Assembly (NCBI RefSeq): GCF_034387475.1
Contig: NZ_JAXCIL010000001.1
Coordinates: 1,798,001 to 1,862,000, forward strand
DNA from: Pseudomonas sp. Teo4
GTDB lineage: Bacteria; Pseudomonadota; Gammaproteobacteria; Pseudomonadales; Pseudomonadaceae
Direction: 5' to 3'
Length of the DNA stretch: 64,000 nt
The notes under the pieces are model-generated. The model was not told where the DNA came from and did not search any database. It saw only the letters and a list, made by a program, of their open reading frames with translations. Both the position numbers and the translations under genes were made by a program. Shown here piece after piece: positions 1 to 9,137 of the stretch (position 1 is its first letter; every line of letters starts with the position of its first letter).

Positions 1-292
1 CGCCCTCACGGTGCACGGCGTCGGTCAGGGCCTTGAAGTGCGGCAGGCTCTCGCGCTCCAGAATCAGTTGATTGGGCAGCGTACGCCCGTCACGGCTGAC
101 CGCGCAGTAGGCCACGGTGGTCAGCGCCACGCCGCCGGCCGCCAGGTTGGCGTGCAGCTGGGCCAGTTGCCGAGAAGGCACGCCCTGGGTGCTCATGCCT
201 TCGTTGGTGGCGGCTTTGATAAAACGGTTCTTGAGCGTCAGCGGGCCGATGTGCAGCGGGCTGAATGGGGATGGAGGCGTGTTCGGGTTCAT
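1..292 (-). CDS. Old-yellow-enzyme family NADH:flavin oxidoreductase, N-terminal part only
   Basis: The gene runs off the left edge and only about 97 residues are present. The start ATG (290-292) opens an N-terminus with the strand-1 signature of FMN-dependent OYE/2,4-dienoyl-CoA reductase proteins: 'IGPLTLKNRFIKAATNEGM', then a 'GGVALTTVAYCAVS' segment. Such enzymes reduce activated C=C bonds with FMN and NAD(P)H in the cytoplasm. In a steroid island a double-bond reductase acting on a steroid or CoA intermediate is plausible, but the substrate cannot be read from this fragment. It lies downstream of a terminator-like hairpin (321-361) and lacks the motif shared by the other steroid units. 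Family is confident; function is inference. Confidence 0.75.
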   Translation of the reverse strand, partial: MNPNTPPSPFSPLHIGPLTLKNRFIKAATNEGMSTQGVPSRQLAQLHANLAAGGVALTTVAYCAVSRDGRTLPNQLILERESLPHFKALTDAVHREG

Positions 293-320
293 GGCAGGCC
301 GTGTCCTCGATTATTGTTCG

Positions 321-361
321 AAAAACCCGGCCAGCCCCACCGCTGGCAGGCCTTGGCCGGG
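321..361 (-). terminator. Rho-independent terminator after the DUF1302 gene
   Basis: An 8-bp perfect stem (326-333 with 354-361, CCCGGCCA/TGGCCGGG) is followed on the minus strand by five U (325-321). It begins 14 bases past the stop codon of the DUF1302 gene and ends before the start of the next minus-strand gene. Confidence 0.7.
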
Positions 362-374
362 AAAGGGATGAAAC

Positions 375-2034
375 TCAGAAGGTGTACTTGGCGTTGAACG
401 ACACGTAATCGCGGTCCGCCAGCAGGCGGCCCTGGGCGACATCTGGCGAACTGAGGTAGGCCACATAGGTCAGGCCCACCTGGAAGTTGCCCAGGTACTT
501 GAAGTCGCCGCCCACGGTCAGGCGTTTTTCATCGCGCCCCAGGCCCTGGTAGGCGCTGCCGTCGACGTTCTGCTGCCACACCACCTTGGTGGTCAGGTCC
601 AGGCCGTTGGCGATGGACGGGTAATCCATGTAGGCGCCCACGCCCAGCAGGGTCGAGCCGCGGGTCTGGGTGTCGGACTCGAACTCGTCGAAACGGCCGT
701 CCACTCCGGCGCCACCGCCAGTGACCACCAGGGTGTCGACGCCGGCGATGTGCTGATGCACCACCTCGCCCATGAACGTGGTCTGCTGAGCCAGGAAGCT
801 CGGGCCCAGGATGTACGAGGCGTTGAGGTTGCCTTGCCAGATCTGCCCGGTGGTGGGTGCACCGTTGTTGAGGTAGACCGAGGCACCGTCGCGGTAGCTC
901 AGGTCGCCGGCATACTGCACCGCATCGCCGATCTTGGAGCTGAAGCTGACCCCGGTCAGCTCGACATCCTCGAAGTAGCCCATGCGGTAAGACGGCGCAA
1001 CGCTGGTGTTGGAACGCTGGCTGACCCGCGAATTCGACGAGTACTGGGTCTGCCCGGTGAAGTCGAAGAACAGTGAACCAACCCGCTCGTGGTAGCGGTA
1101 GTGGAACAGGCCGACCTCGGTGTTTTCGGTGATGCGATAGCGCACACCCATGCCCCACTGGCCGCTGTCCCGGGTTTGACCTCGCCGGCATAGTTGACGC
1201 CGGTAAAGCTCTTGTCCGGCAGGCTTTCGATCACCCCGGCGTTGAGGCGGAAGAACTCCGCCCCCGGGCCAAAGGTATCGCTGCCGAAGTAGTCGCCCAC
1301 CGGGTTGAGCTGGGTCTTCTCCCATTCGTACTGGTAGAAGCCCACCAGCGCCAGGTCTTCGTTCAACGACCAGGACGCCGACACCTGCCCCACCGGCAGG
1401 TAGGCATCCTTGGCTTCGGTGCCGGGCACGTTGAACTTGGTGGCGTCCACCGGGGCCTGGCCCTGGCTGATGTTCGCCCAGAACAGGCTCTCGCCCCAGG
1501 CCACCAGGTGGCGGCCGGCCTTGAGCGACAGATACTGGGTGTCGCCCAGCTGGTAGTTGCCATACACATAGGCGTCCAGCAGCCGCGCCCTGCTGCCGCT
1601 CAGGCGCCGGGTGTCCTCGACGAAGCCATCGCTGCGGCCAACCTTGTTCACCGTCTGCGGCGAGTCGTTGTCGTTGCGCTGGTGGTAGACGTCATCGTAG
1701 AAATGGCTGCCGCGCAGCACCGCGCCGACGTTGTCGTGGCGCAGGCGCAATTCGCCGAACAGGCTGACCCGGTTGGTGATCAGCGAGCCGCGCTTGAAGT
1801 TGCGCGTGCCGTCGTCATTGTTGATGTCGTTGAGGTACTGGTTCGCCTGCTTGGCGGTGCGCATCGAGGCGGTGTAGTTGACCGTCAACGACGACTCCAG
1901 GGTGGTGTCCTCGCCCAGCTCCAGGGTTGGCCCGGCACTGGCCGCGCCACTGGCCAGGCCAATGGCCACGGCCAGCCAGCTGCGCCCCCAAAACCCTTGG
2001 CTGCCCCGTGCGCCAACCGGTTCGACATAGACAT
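375..2034 (-). CDS. DUF1302 family outer-membrane-associated protein (two frameshifts)
   Basis: DUF1302 proteins accompany DUF1329 and MMPL exporters in steroid and other hydrophobic-substrate clusters. They have a beta-rich, porin-like sequence ending in aromatic F and are thought to act in the outer membrane; the transported compound is unknown. ATG at 2034 follows AAGGAGAG at good spacing. A signal peptide ends near 'ASGAASA'. The frame breaks twice: at a C5 run (1985-1989) inside the signal peptide and near 1172-1176, where one extra C restores 'KPRDSGQWG', a motif shared with the paralogue at 20502-22168. With two bases restored the product is 553 residues, close to the paralogue's 556. 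The breaks look like sequencing errors, not decay. A copy of the island's shared motif lies 66 bp upstream. Confidence 0.85.
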
Positions 2035-2100
2035 GCTGCTCTCCTTTGTTGTTATTGTTGCGGTGTGCCCAGGCAGACTGGAACACCGCGTACCGGCGCA

Positions 2101-2118
2101 CATCGTCCGTTTGGTGAA
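2101..2118 (-). promoter_or_regulatory. Shared steroid-regulon motif, DUF1302 promoter copy
   Basis: In gene orientation this reads TTCAC-N6-GACGATG; the right half is perfect and the left half degenerate. It sits between the fadD3 stop and the DUF1302 start, 66 bp before the ATG, so the DUF1302 gene probably has its own promoter. Confidence 0.5.
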
Positions 2119-2133
2119 ACCGCCAAGGCTCTC

Positions 2134-3744
2134 TCAGGCCTGGGCCACCGCCGCTCGCAGGTCGTTCTTGGCCACTTTGTTCGAAGGGTTCAACGGCAGC
2201 GCGCTGAAGAACCGCACCTGGCGCGGCACCTTGTAGTTGGCCATGCGCTCACGGCTCCAGCCGATCAGCTCCTGCTCGTTAAGCTGACGCCCGTCGCGCA
2301 GCACCACACAGGCGCAGCCCACCTCCCCCATGCGCGCATCGGCCACGCCGATCACCGCCACCTGGGCGATGGCCGGGTGGGCCAGCAGCGCCGCCTCGAT
2401 CTCGGCGGGGTAACAGTTGAAACCGCCGACGATGTACATGTCCTTCAGGCGGTCGGTGATGGCCAGGTTGCCGTCCGCATCCAGACGCCCGACATCACCG
2501 GTGTGCAGCCAACCCTCGGCATCGATGGCCTCGGCGGTGGCGGCCGGGTCCTGGAAGTAGCCCTGCATGATGTGGAAGCCGCGCAGGCAGATTTCCCCGG
2601 TCTGGCCCTGGGGCAGGCTTTGGTTGTCGGGGTCGCGAATACTCACTTCGGTGCCCGGCAATGGCCGGCCACTGGTGCTGGCGATCACCTCGGCCGACGC
2701 CCGTGGGTCGCACAAGGTCGCCAGGCCGCCGCATTCGGTCAGGCCGTAGGCGGTGGTCACCACGCTGAAGCCCAGCTCGTTGCGCATGCGCTCGATCAGG
2801 CTCGGCGGAATGCTGGCCGAGCCGGTGACGGCAACGCGCAGGCTCGACAGGTCGGTTTCGGCCAGCCGTGGGTGGGCCAGCAACGACAGGTACAAGGTTG
2901 GTGCACCCGGCAACACGGTCACCCGCTCACGGGCAATGCGCTGGAACACCACCTCGGCATCGAACACGGCATGGGGCAGGATGGTCGCCCCGGCGATCAG
3001 GCAGGTCAGCCAGCCGGCCTTGTAGCCGAAGGCGTGGAAGAACGGGTTGACGATCAGGTAACGGTCACCCGGGCCCAGGCCCAGCACCCGCACGTACTCG
3101 CCGAAGGCGCGAAGGTTCTGGCCGTGGGCACTCATCACGCCCTTGGGCTTGCCGGTGGTGCCCGAAGTGAACAGCAGGTCACAGACCGCTTCGGGCGCGA
3201 TGCACAAGGCGCGGCGCTGGGCGGTAAGTTTCTCGATGGTCGCGGCGCCGACCAGGAACTGCGTGTAGCTCAGGTCTTGGCCAGGCAGTGCCTGATCGCA
3301 ACCGAACACCACCTGGTGCTCCAGAGTCGAGGGACGGTGGGGCGCCAGCAACGCGGGGTAGTCGACGTCCAGGAAACGCTGCTGCACGAATAGCACCCGG
3401 CAGCAGCTGCGGGCCAGTACATCGGCCGCCTCGACGCCCTTCATGCGGGTGTTGATCGGCACCAGCACCGCACCGGCACAGTGGATACCCAAGGCGGCGA
3501 GAATCCACTCGCGGCTGTTGGGCGCCCACACGCCGACCCGGTCGCCTGGCTGGATTCCAAGGGCCATGAGGCCTCGGGTGACCTGCAAGGCCCGCTCGGG
3601 CAGGTCGGCGTAATCCAGACGTTCGCCGTTTTCCTCGATGGCGGTGTGGCCGGCGAAGCGCTGTGCGCTGTCGAACAGCAGGCGGGCAATGCTGGTATGG
3701 GTTGGCGTCTGGTTCAGGCTTTGTTTCATGTAGGGTTCGCTCAT
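2134..3744 (-). CDS. fadD3: FadD3-type acyl-CoA ligase (HIP-CoA synthetase)
   Basis: An intact 536-residue ANL-family enzyme. It has the ATP-binding 'LLFTSGTTGKPKGV' loop, 'YGLTECGG', 'WLHTGDVGRLD' and the C-terminal hinge with 'DMYIVGGFNCYPAEIE', a wording typical of FadD3. FadD3 activates the C/D-ring remnant of steroids, HIP (3aalpha-H-4alpha(3'-propanoate)-7abeta-methylhexahydro-1,5-indanedione), to its CoA thioester. The ATG at 3744 is chosen because GGAG (3753-3756) lies 8 bases upstream. A GTG at 3753 would overlap the kshB stop by GTGA and is the alternative. It is the third gene of the hsaA-kshB-fadD3 operon, which supports the assignment. Confidence 0.88.
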   Translation of the reverse strand: MSEPYMKQSLNQTPTHTSIARLLFDSAQRFAGHTAIEENGERLDYADLPERALQVTRGLMALGIQPGDRVGVWAPNSREWILAALGIHCAGAVLVPINTRMKGVEAADVLARSCCRVLFVQQRFLDVDYPALLAPHRPSTLEHQVVFGCDQALPGQDLSYTQFLVGAATIEKLTAQRRALCIAPEAVCDLLFTSGTTGKPKGVMSAHGQNLRAFGEYVRVLGLGPGDRYLIVNPFFHAFGYKAGWLTCLIAGATILPHAVFDAEVVFQRIARERVTVLPGAPTLYLSLLAHPRLAETDLSSLRVAVTGSASIPPSLIERMRNELGFSVVTTAYGLTECGGLATLCDPRASAEVIASTSGRPLPGTEVSIRDPDNQSLPQGQTGEICLRGFHIMQGYFQDPAATAEAIDAEGWLHTGDVGRLDADGNLAITDRLKDMYIVGGFNCYPAEIEAALLAHPAIAQVAVIGVADARMGEVGCACVVLRDGRQLNEQELIGWSRERMANYKVPRQVRFFSALPLNPSNKVAKNDLRAAVAQA

Positions 3745-3749
3745 CGGCG

Positions 3750-4772
3750 TCACTCCGGAAAGCGGATACGCAGGTGGGGGCTGGTCGGCACGGCCTGGCA
3801 GGCCAGGATCCAGCCTTCGGCCAGTTCGTCGGCATCCAGGGCATCGTTGTGCAGCAACTCGACGTCCCCGCTTTCAAGGGTGCACATGCACGAGGCGCAT
3901 CCCCCTACCCGGCAGGCACTCGGCGGGTTGAGGCCGGCGCGCTGCATGGCGTCGAGCAAGGTTTCGCCGCTGTCGCAGGCCAGGGTGTGCTCCTCGCCAT
4001 CCAGGCGCACCGCCAGTTGCGCGGCCACGGCGGCGTCGCTGTGGGTGACCGGCAACGCTTCGCCCTCGCCAGGCAGCGACACGAAGCGTTCCACATGCAC
4101 CCGCGCAGGCGGCATGCCGAGGCTCTTCAGTGCCTCGACCGCAGCATCCATGAACGGCCCCGGCCCGCAGATGAAGGCCTGGGCATCGATGAACGGCCGC
4201 GCCAGCTCGGCCAGCTGGCCCACCGCCGGAATACCCTGCAGCGAGTCGAGCCAGTGCACCACCTGCAGGCGTTGCGGGTGCACCGTGGCCAGCTGGCGCA
4301 GCTCATCGCGGAAAATCACCGACTGCTCGTCGCGGTTGGCGTAGATCAACAGGATGCGCCCCTGCCCGGCCAGCAGCGCCGAACGCAGAATCGACAGCAC
4401 CGGCGTGATGCCGCTGCCGCCACCGAACAGCAGCAAATCGCCCTGCAGGTCGCGGGGCACGAATACCCCAGCCGGGGGCATCACCTCCAGGGTCTGGCCC
4501 TCCTGCAGCGTTTCGCACAACCAGTTTGAGGCGCGCCCGTCGCGTACCCGCTTGATGGTGACCCGCAGCGGTTCATCCAGCAGCGGCGTGCTCGACAGCG
4601 AATAGCAGCGTGGCAGCCAGCCGCCGTCGAACGGCACGCGCAAGGTCAAAAACTGCCCCGGCTGGTAGCGAAAGCGCTCGCTGAGCGCCTCCGGCACGTC
4701 GAACACCAGGGAGCGGGCATCGGCGGTCTCTTCGACCACCCGCGCCACGCGCAAGGCTAGGTAGTCGGTCAT
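3750..4772 (-). CDS. kshB: 3-ketosteroid 9alpha-hydroxylase reductase, KshB
   Basis: An intact 340-residue flavodoxin-reductase/ferredoxin fusion. It passes electrons from NAD(P)H through FAD to a plant-type [2Fe-2S] cluster and on to the Rieske oxygenase KshA. Visible features are the FAD motif 'RCYSLSS' (residues 55-61), the nucleotide motif 'GGGSGITP', 'ICGPGPFM', and the C-terminal cluster ligands CRVGGCASC plus a distal Cys in 'ILACQA'. The segment 'IYANRDEQSVIF' is close to characterised KshB proteins. The start overlaps the hsaA stop (ATGA), implying translational coupling, and no separate Shine-Dalgarno is seen. No KshA oxygenase is in the window, so the partner must lie elsewhere. 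Service to another oxygenase is the main alternative. Confidence 0.88.
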   Translation of the reverse strand: MTDYLALRVARVVEETADARSLVFDVPEALSERFRYQPGQFLTLRVPFDGGWLPRCYSLSSTPLLDEPLRVTIKRVRDGRASNWLCETLQEGQTLEVMPPAGVFVPRDLQGDLLLFGGGSGITPVLSILRSALLAGQGRILLIYANRDEQSVIFRDELRQLATVHPQRLQVVHWLDSLQGIPAVGQLAELARPFIDAQAFICGPGPFMDAAVEALKSLGMPPARVHVERFVSLPGEGEALPVTHSDAAVAAQLAVRLDGEEHTLACDSGETLLDAMQRAGLNPPSACRVGGCASCMCTLESGDVELLHNDALDADELAEGWILACQAVPTSPHLRIRFPE

Positions 4773-5951
4773 ACGAATGGGTCCGGGTTGGGCAGGCCCA
4801 GCTGCACCGCGCCGAAGCTGCGTCCGTAGTGAAGTTGTTGGCGATATGCCCACGCGCCTGATGCAGGTCGCGGAACAGCCGTGCCACCGGGTTGGTGCTG
4901 TAAAGCCCGAGGCTGCCATGCTGCGCAGCAAGTCGCTGACCCGCTCGGCACAGATGTTGGTGACGTACGAGGACTGGTAGCGGTACAGCAGGCGCGTCTC
5001 GGTGTCGGGGTATTCGCCGGCACGGGCCAGGGTCATGAGGTGTTCGTAGTTGCGTTCGAGCACCAGTTTCAGGCAGTCGACAGTGATCACGGCCTCGGCC
5101 ACGGCGGTTTGCGCGACTGGGTCATCGGCCGTGCGCGCGCCATGCTTGCCGATGTGTTGGGCGGCGTTCTCGCGGAAAGTGTTGATCGCCCCTTGCAAGG
5201 CGCCGATGGCCGAGGTCGATACCGCACGGGAAAACACCTGGGCAAACGGAATCGCGTAGATCGGGTTGGTGTTCACCAGCCGCCCCGGGGTGGCTTCGAT
5301 CTGCCAGTTGTTGGTGCGCTGCACGCGGTGAGCCGGCACGAAGGCGTCTTCGACCACGATGTCATGACTGCCGGTGCCGCGCAGGCCCAGCACGTCCCAG
5401 TTGTGTTCGATGCGGTAGTCGGCGCGCGGCAGCAGGAAGGTGCCGTGTTCGCTGGCGAAGTCGCCGTCGGCCGGCAGGATGCCGCCCAGCAGCACCCATT
5501 GGCAGTGCTCGCTGCCGCTGGAGAAGCCCCAACGCCCGCTGATGCGATAGCCGCCGGGCACCACGGTGACCTTGGCCGACGGCATGTAGGTGGAAGAGAT
5601 CAGCGCATTGTGGTCCTGCTCCCAGACCTCGCGCTGGGCCTCGACCGGGTAGCGCGCCACCTGCCAGGGGTGCACACCCATCACGCCATACACCCAGGCG
5701 GTGGACATGCAGCCCTCGGCGAGGATCATCTGGATTTCAAAGAAGGTTCGCGGGTCGACCTCGTAACCGCCGAAAGCGCGGGGTTGCAGGGCACGCAGCA
5801 AACCTGTCGATTGCAATTCCTCGATGGTCTGGTCGGGGATCCGCTGGTCACGGTCGGCCTGCGCCGTGCGTGTCTTGAGCAGCGGCACCAGGCGCCGCGC
5901 ACGTTCGATCAGTTCGAGTTCTTCCTGGGTCTTTTCTCGCAAGCTGTGCAT
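4769..5951 (-). CDS. hsaA: HsaA-type flavin-dependent hydroxylase, acyl-CoA dehydrogenase fold (two frameshifts)
   Basis: HsaA is the oxygenase component that hydroxylates the phenolic secosteroid 3-HSA to the catechol 3,4-DHSA, using FMNH2 from a separate reductase (HsaB, not seen here). Recognisable segments are 'LLRALQPRAFGGYEVDP', 'SSTYMPSAKV', 'WGFSSGSEHCQW' and 'LGLRGTGSHDIVV', followed in other frames by 'NPVARLFRDLHQARGHIANN' and the C-terminal 'LGLPNPDPFV'. One base is missing near 4899-4902 (T run) and one near 4832-4834 (CC). Restoring both gives 394 residues, the usual HsaA length. ATG 5951 has GGGAGAG seven bases upstream and is preferred over the in-frame GTG at 5954. First gene of the hsaA-kshB-fadD3 operon; the shared motif lies 73 bp upstream. 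Confidence 0.85.
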
Positions 5952-6273
5952 CACTCATCTCTCCCGATCTCGCTGCGCCACTGCGCGAGTTGAGGTCGAT
6001 GATCGGGTTGGGCGAGGCGGGATTCATCGTCAAAGCGGACTAGGGGGTGGTAGGTAGCCTTGGCGAGACCCTGGAGGAGATTACCGAGCCCTTTCCGGGC
6101 TGCGCTGTCGCGCAAAGAACAGTGGCCACTGTGGGAGCGGGCGTGACCACGAAAAGGCCTGTGCAGGTGCTGAAAATGCAGACTGCCCCCATCAGTGCTG
6201 GGTATCCCACGCTGAACTACGTGAACAAGTAACTGGCCTCAGCCAACAGCTTCTTTTTTCATATGGATTTTCG
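5952..6273. other. Intergenic region upstream of hsaA
   Basis: No gene is seen. It holds the hsaA promoter with the shared motif at 6025-6042 and a degenerate REP-like stretch around 6130-6165 (GTGGGAGCGGGC). The neighbouring Rhs orphan converges towards hsaA transcriptionally on the same strand. Confidence 0.5.
6025..6042 (-). promoter_or_regulatory. Shared steroid-regulon motif, hsaA promoter copy
   Basis: Read in gene orientation it is TAGTC-N6-GACGATG, an exact match to the consensus, ending 73 bp before the hsaA ATG. Confidence 0.65.
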
Positions 6274-7247
6274 TCAGCCTTGTCTCACGTCCATAGCCTC
6301 GATGGAAGTAGTAGATGGAACGTCAACAGTTGGTAAAACGCTAGCAGGAAGTTGATCGTAATCAGGAGGTGGCTCGTAAGCAGGAGGTAGACCGTTACCA
6401 CTAACTTCCGGAATTCTTCCATTACGATTAAATACGTTCATTTGCATAGACCGGGAACGACTTGCGGCCTGCGAGCTGGGGCCAAAATTCCGGCCACCTT
6501 GGGCCATCGCCGATCTTCGTTGATGTGCACCACTTTGCAGCCAGAACGAGAGACTTCGTGAGTCTAGACTTGGAAGTTGAGGAAGTAAATACGATCGCCG
6601 TGCAGCGCGTAAAAATAACAAACCACCGCTTCCCAAAAATGCACCTGCTAAACCTGTAGCTAGCGAAGCTGCGGAGACTAAAGCAAATAAAGCTACGCCG
6701 CTCTCCTTCTTTGCTGCCTTGAATGCAACTGCTGCTGCCCCTGCTGCCGCGGCTCCTACTCCCGTGAACAATAGCCCAATCCGGAATAAGGGTACTTGTC
6801 CCGTGGGATCAATTCTATTTACCGGGTCCCCGAACAGTACGCATAAGCGTTCAAGCCACCCTTCTCAAACGGGCTTAGATTATCTGGGCTACAGAACCTC
6901 TTGAGCGTGGGGCTAAACAGGCGATAACCATTGCCCAGCAAGTAACCGCCGGTTATCGTGTCTAGCTGCTCACCGTTGAACGCGAAGGGGTTATACGATT
7001 CGTTCTGGTCTGGGCGTCGGCCATAGGGGGTATAAGCGAACTGCGCCTTGCTGTCATGTCCAAGTTCGCTTATGACGGTGTTGGAATCGTTCACCGTCAT
7101 GATCGAACGCGATACTTGCGCACCCGATGTGAACTGCGCCAACAGGTTACCCTTACACTGAAAAACAGACCGTGTCACAGATCCATCAAGTACGGTGGAA
7201 ACACGGCTGTGCTGGTAGAAGTGGCGTGAGCTTTTTGCAACGACCAT
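6274..7247 (-). CDS. Orphan RHS-repeat core protein with variable C-terminus (one frameshift)
   Basis: A short Rhs-core protein: 'YTPYGRRP', 'FNGEQLDTITGGYLLGNGYRLFSPTLKRF', 'LSPFEKGGLNAYAYC' and then 'DPVNRIDPTGQ', the conserved boundary of the RHS core. After it comes a non-conserved tail with a hydrophobic Ala/Gly/Leu-rich stretch and a proline-rich end. The frame breaks at a G4 run near 6826; one added G joins the two parts (324 residues). Full Rhs proteins carry many YD repeats and a C-terminal toxin. This one has only the last core unit, so it is an orphan Rhs-tip cassette with an unassigned tail, with no immunity gene evident. Its base composition is more AT-rich than the flanking steroid genes, which suggests transfer. 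Confidence 0.75.
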
Positions 7248-7403
7248 GGGGCCTCCGAGGGTTCAATGGGGCAAAGAGAAATGCATCTCTGTGGTGCCAC
7301 TATCTGAGGTGGCCCGGCTGGGCACACTATGCAATGTCTTGGAGACACTCAGCTACTGGCAGAAATACCAGTTATTCACTGATCAAATTTCGCCAAACCG
7401 CGC

Positions 7404-7421
7404 TAGTCCATTAAGACGATG
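7404..7421 (+). promoter_or_regulatory. Shared steroid-regulon motif, 7alpha-HSDH-like SDR promoter copy
   Basis: Exact TAGTC-N6-GACGATG in plus orientation, ending 58 bp before the ATG at 7480. Confidence 0.65.
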
Positions 7422-7479
7422 CCAACCCCGCCCACCCAGCGATAGTCGGCAGCATCCCCATCCCTGAGGAAGCACAGCC

Positions 7480-8253
7480 ATGAGTATCCTGCAGCGATTC
7501 CGTATCGACGGCAGCGTTGCCATCGTCACCGGCAGTGGCCGTGGCATCGGCCGCGCCATCGCCCTGGCCTATGCCGAAGCCGGCGCCGATGTCGTCTGCG
7601 CCGCCCGTTCGCTGGACGATGTCCAGGCGGTGGCCGAAGAAGTCCGGGCCATGGGCCGCAATGCCCTGGCCTTTGCCTGCGACGTCAACGACAGCGAACA
7701 GCGCCAGGCGCTGGTCCGCCACAGCCACGAACACCTGGGCCGCATCACCCACCTGGTCAACAATGTCGGCGGTGGCGGCCCCAACGACCCGCTTAGCCTC
7801 AGCCCTGAGCAGTTCGACGAGGTGCTGCGTTTCAACGTCTCCAGCGCCTATGCCTTCTGCCAGCTGTGCGTGCCACTGATGCGCGAGGCCGGTGGCGGCA
7901 ACATCGTCAACATCAGCTCAGTAGCGGCGCGTTACTCGCAGCGCCATTTCAGCGCCTACGGCACCGCCAAGGCCGGGCTCAGCCACCTGACCCGCCTGCT
8001 GGCCCAGGACTTCGCGCCGCAGGTGCGGGTCAACGCCGTCGCCCCCGGCCCGACGCTTACCGCCGCGTTGCAGGGCGTGATGCCGGCCGCGATGCGCCAG
8101 AGCATGGAAGCCAACACCCCGCTCAAGTGCCTGGGCAGCCCCGAAGACATTGCCGCCGCCGCCCTGTACCTGGCCAGCCCCGCCTCCGCCTGGGTCACCG
8201 GCAAGATCATCGACGTCGACGGCGGCGCCGATTCCAGCGTCTGGGTCGGCTGA
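7480..8253 (+). CDS. Short-chain dehydrogenase, 7alpha-hydroxysteroid dehydrogenase-like
   Basis: An intact 257-residue classical SDR. It has the NAD-binding 'TGSGRGIGRAIA', 'NNVGGGGPNDP' (compare the NNAGGGGP of E. coli 7alpha-HSDH), the catalytic Ser in 'NISSVAARYS', Tyr/Lys in 'SAYGTAKAG', and 'VNAVAPGPTLTAAL'. These match HdhA-type enzymes, which oxidise the 7alpha-hydroxyl of bile acids. An alternative is the IpdF-type reductase of HIP degradation, which is also an SDR. GAGGAAG precedes the ATG, the shared motif lies 58 bp upstream, and a strong terminator follows the stop. SDR: sure; 7alpha specificity: inferred. Confidence 0.8.
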   Translation: MSILQRFRIDGSVAIVTGSGRGIGRAIALAYAEAGADVVCAARSLDDVQAVAEEVRAMGRNALAFACDVNDSEQRQALVRHSHEHLGRITHLVNNVGGGGPNDPLSLSPEQFDEVLRFNVSSAYAFCQLCVPLMREAGGGNIVNISSVAARYSQRHFSAYGTAKAGLSHLTRLLAQDFAPQVRVNAVAPGPTLTAALQGVMPAAMRQSMEANTPLKCLGSPEDIAAAALYLASPASAWVTGKIIDVDGGADSSVWVG

Positions 8254-8263
8254 CACCTTTCTC

Positions 8264-8298
8264 AGGCCGGCGCTCACCACGCTCTAGCCGGCCTTTTT
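8264..8298 (+). terminator. Rho-independent terminator between the SDR and hsaE
   Basis: A perfect 8-bp stem AGGCCGGC/GCCGGCCT (8264-8271 with 8287-8294) runs into a T5 tract (8294-8298). It lies 10 bases past the SDR stop and 26 bases before the hsaE start. Confidence 0.8.
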
Positions 8299-8323
8299 AT
8301 TCCCTACTGCAGAGAGCCCCGTC

Positions 8324-9114
8324 ATGGACGCCCATCTGATCACAGCGCTCGGTGACGAGCTGTTCAACGCCCTTCGTGGTCGCCAGACCCTGTCACCGCT
8401 GACCCGCCGCTACCCGGCCATCACTCTCGACCAGGCCTACCGCATCTCGCTGGCCTTCCTGCAGCGCCGCGAGGCACTGGGTGAGCGAGTGATCGGCAAG
8501 AAGATCGGCGTAACCAGCCGCGCCGTGCAGGAAATGCTCGATGTCCACCAACCGGATTTCGGTTTTCTGACCGACGCCATGCAGGTCGAGGACGGCAGCG
8601 ACGTCAGCCTCTCGGCCCACCAGCTCATCCAACCCCGTGCCGAGGGTGAAATCGCCTTCGTGCTGGGCGAAGACCTGCACGGCCCCGGCATCAGCGCCGA
8701 CGACGTGCTGGCCGCGACCGAGTGGGTGATGCCCTGCTTCGAGATCGTCGATTCACGCATCGACGCCTGGCAGATCCGCATCCAGGACACCGTGGCCGAC
8801 AACGCCTCCTGCGGCGTGTTCGCCTTGGGTACGCAACGCGTCGACCCACGTTCGCTGGACCTGGCCCGGGTCGAGATGCAACTGCTCAAGAACGGCCAGC
8901 CGGCCGGCAGCGGCCTGGGTTCGGCGGTCCAGGGCCACCCCTGCGCAGCGGTGGCCTGGCTGGCCAACACCCTCGGCGAGCTGGGTATCCCGTTCCGCCG
9001 TGGCGAAATCATCCTCTCCGGCGCCCTGGCCCCCTGGTGCCGGTAGCCGCTGGCGACCGAATCAGCCTGAGCATGAGCGGGCTAGGCCAGTCCAGCCTGC
9101 GCTTCGTGCCCTGA
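8324..9114 (+). CDS. hsaE: 2-hydroxypenta-2,4-dienoate hydratase, HsaE/MhpD family (one frameshift)
   Basis: Member of the 2-keto-4-pentenoate hydratase/FAH fold family. It adds water to the 2-hydroxydienoate released after meta-cleavage of steroid ring A, giving a 4-hydroxy-2-oxoacid for HsaF. Family features are '[17 protein letters not shown]', '[16 protein letters not shown]', '[10 protein letters not shown]' and '[11 protein letters not shown]'. The frame breaks near 9029-9033 in a C5 run; one added C extends it to '[18 protein letters not shown]', the normal C-terminus, for 263 residues. AGAGAG precedes the ATG. First of the hsaE-hsaG-hsaF operon, just behind a terminator and without its own copy of the shared motif. 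Confidence 0.87.
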
Positions 9115-9137
9115 CCCCTTCCCCTGGAGCCTTAGAC

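Noticed and set aside
375..2034. Calling the broken DUF1302, acyl-CoA dehydrogenase and QHNDH genes pseudogenes
   Set aside because: Breaks are single-base losses in homopolymers in nearly every operon, while reading frames between breaks keep full family conservation; error is the simpler explanation.
1927..3393. A 488-codon plus-strand frame across the DUF1302/fadD3 boundary
   Set aside because: Antisense to fadD3 and spanning an intergenic promoter; no homologous features.
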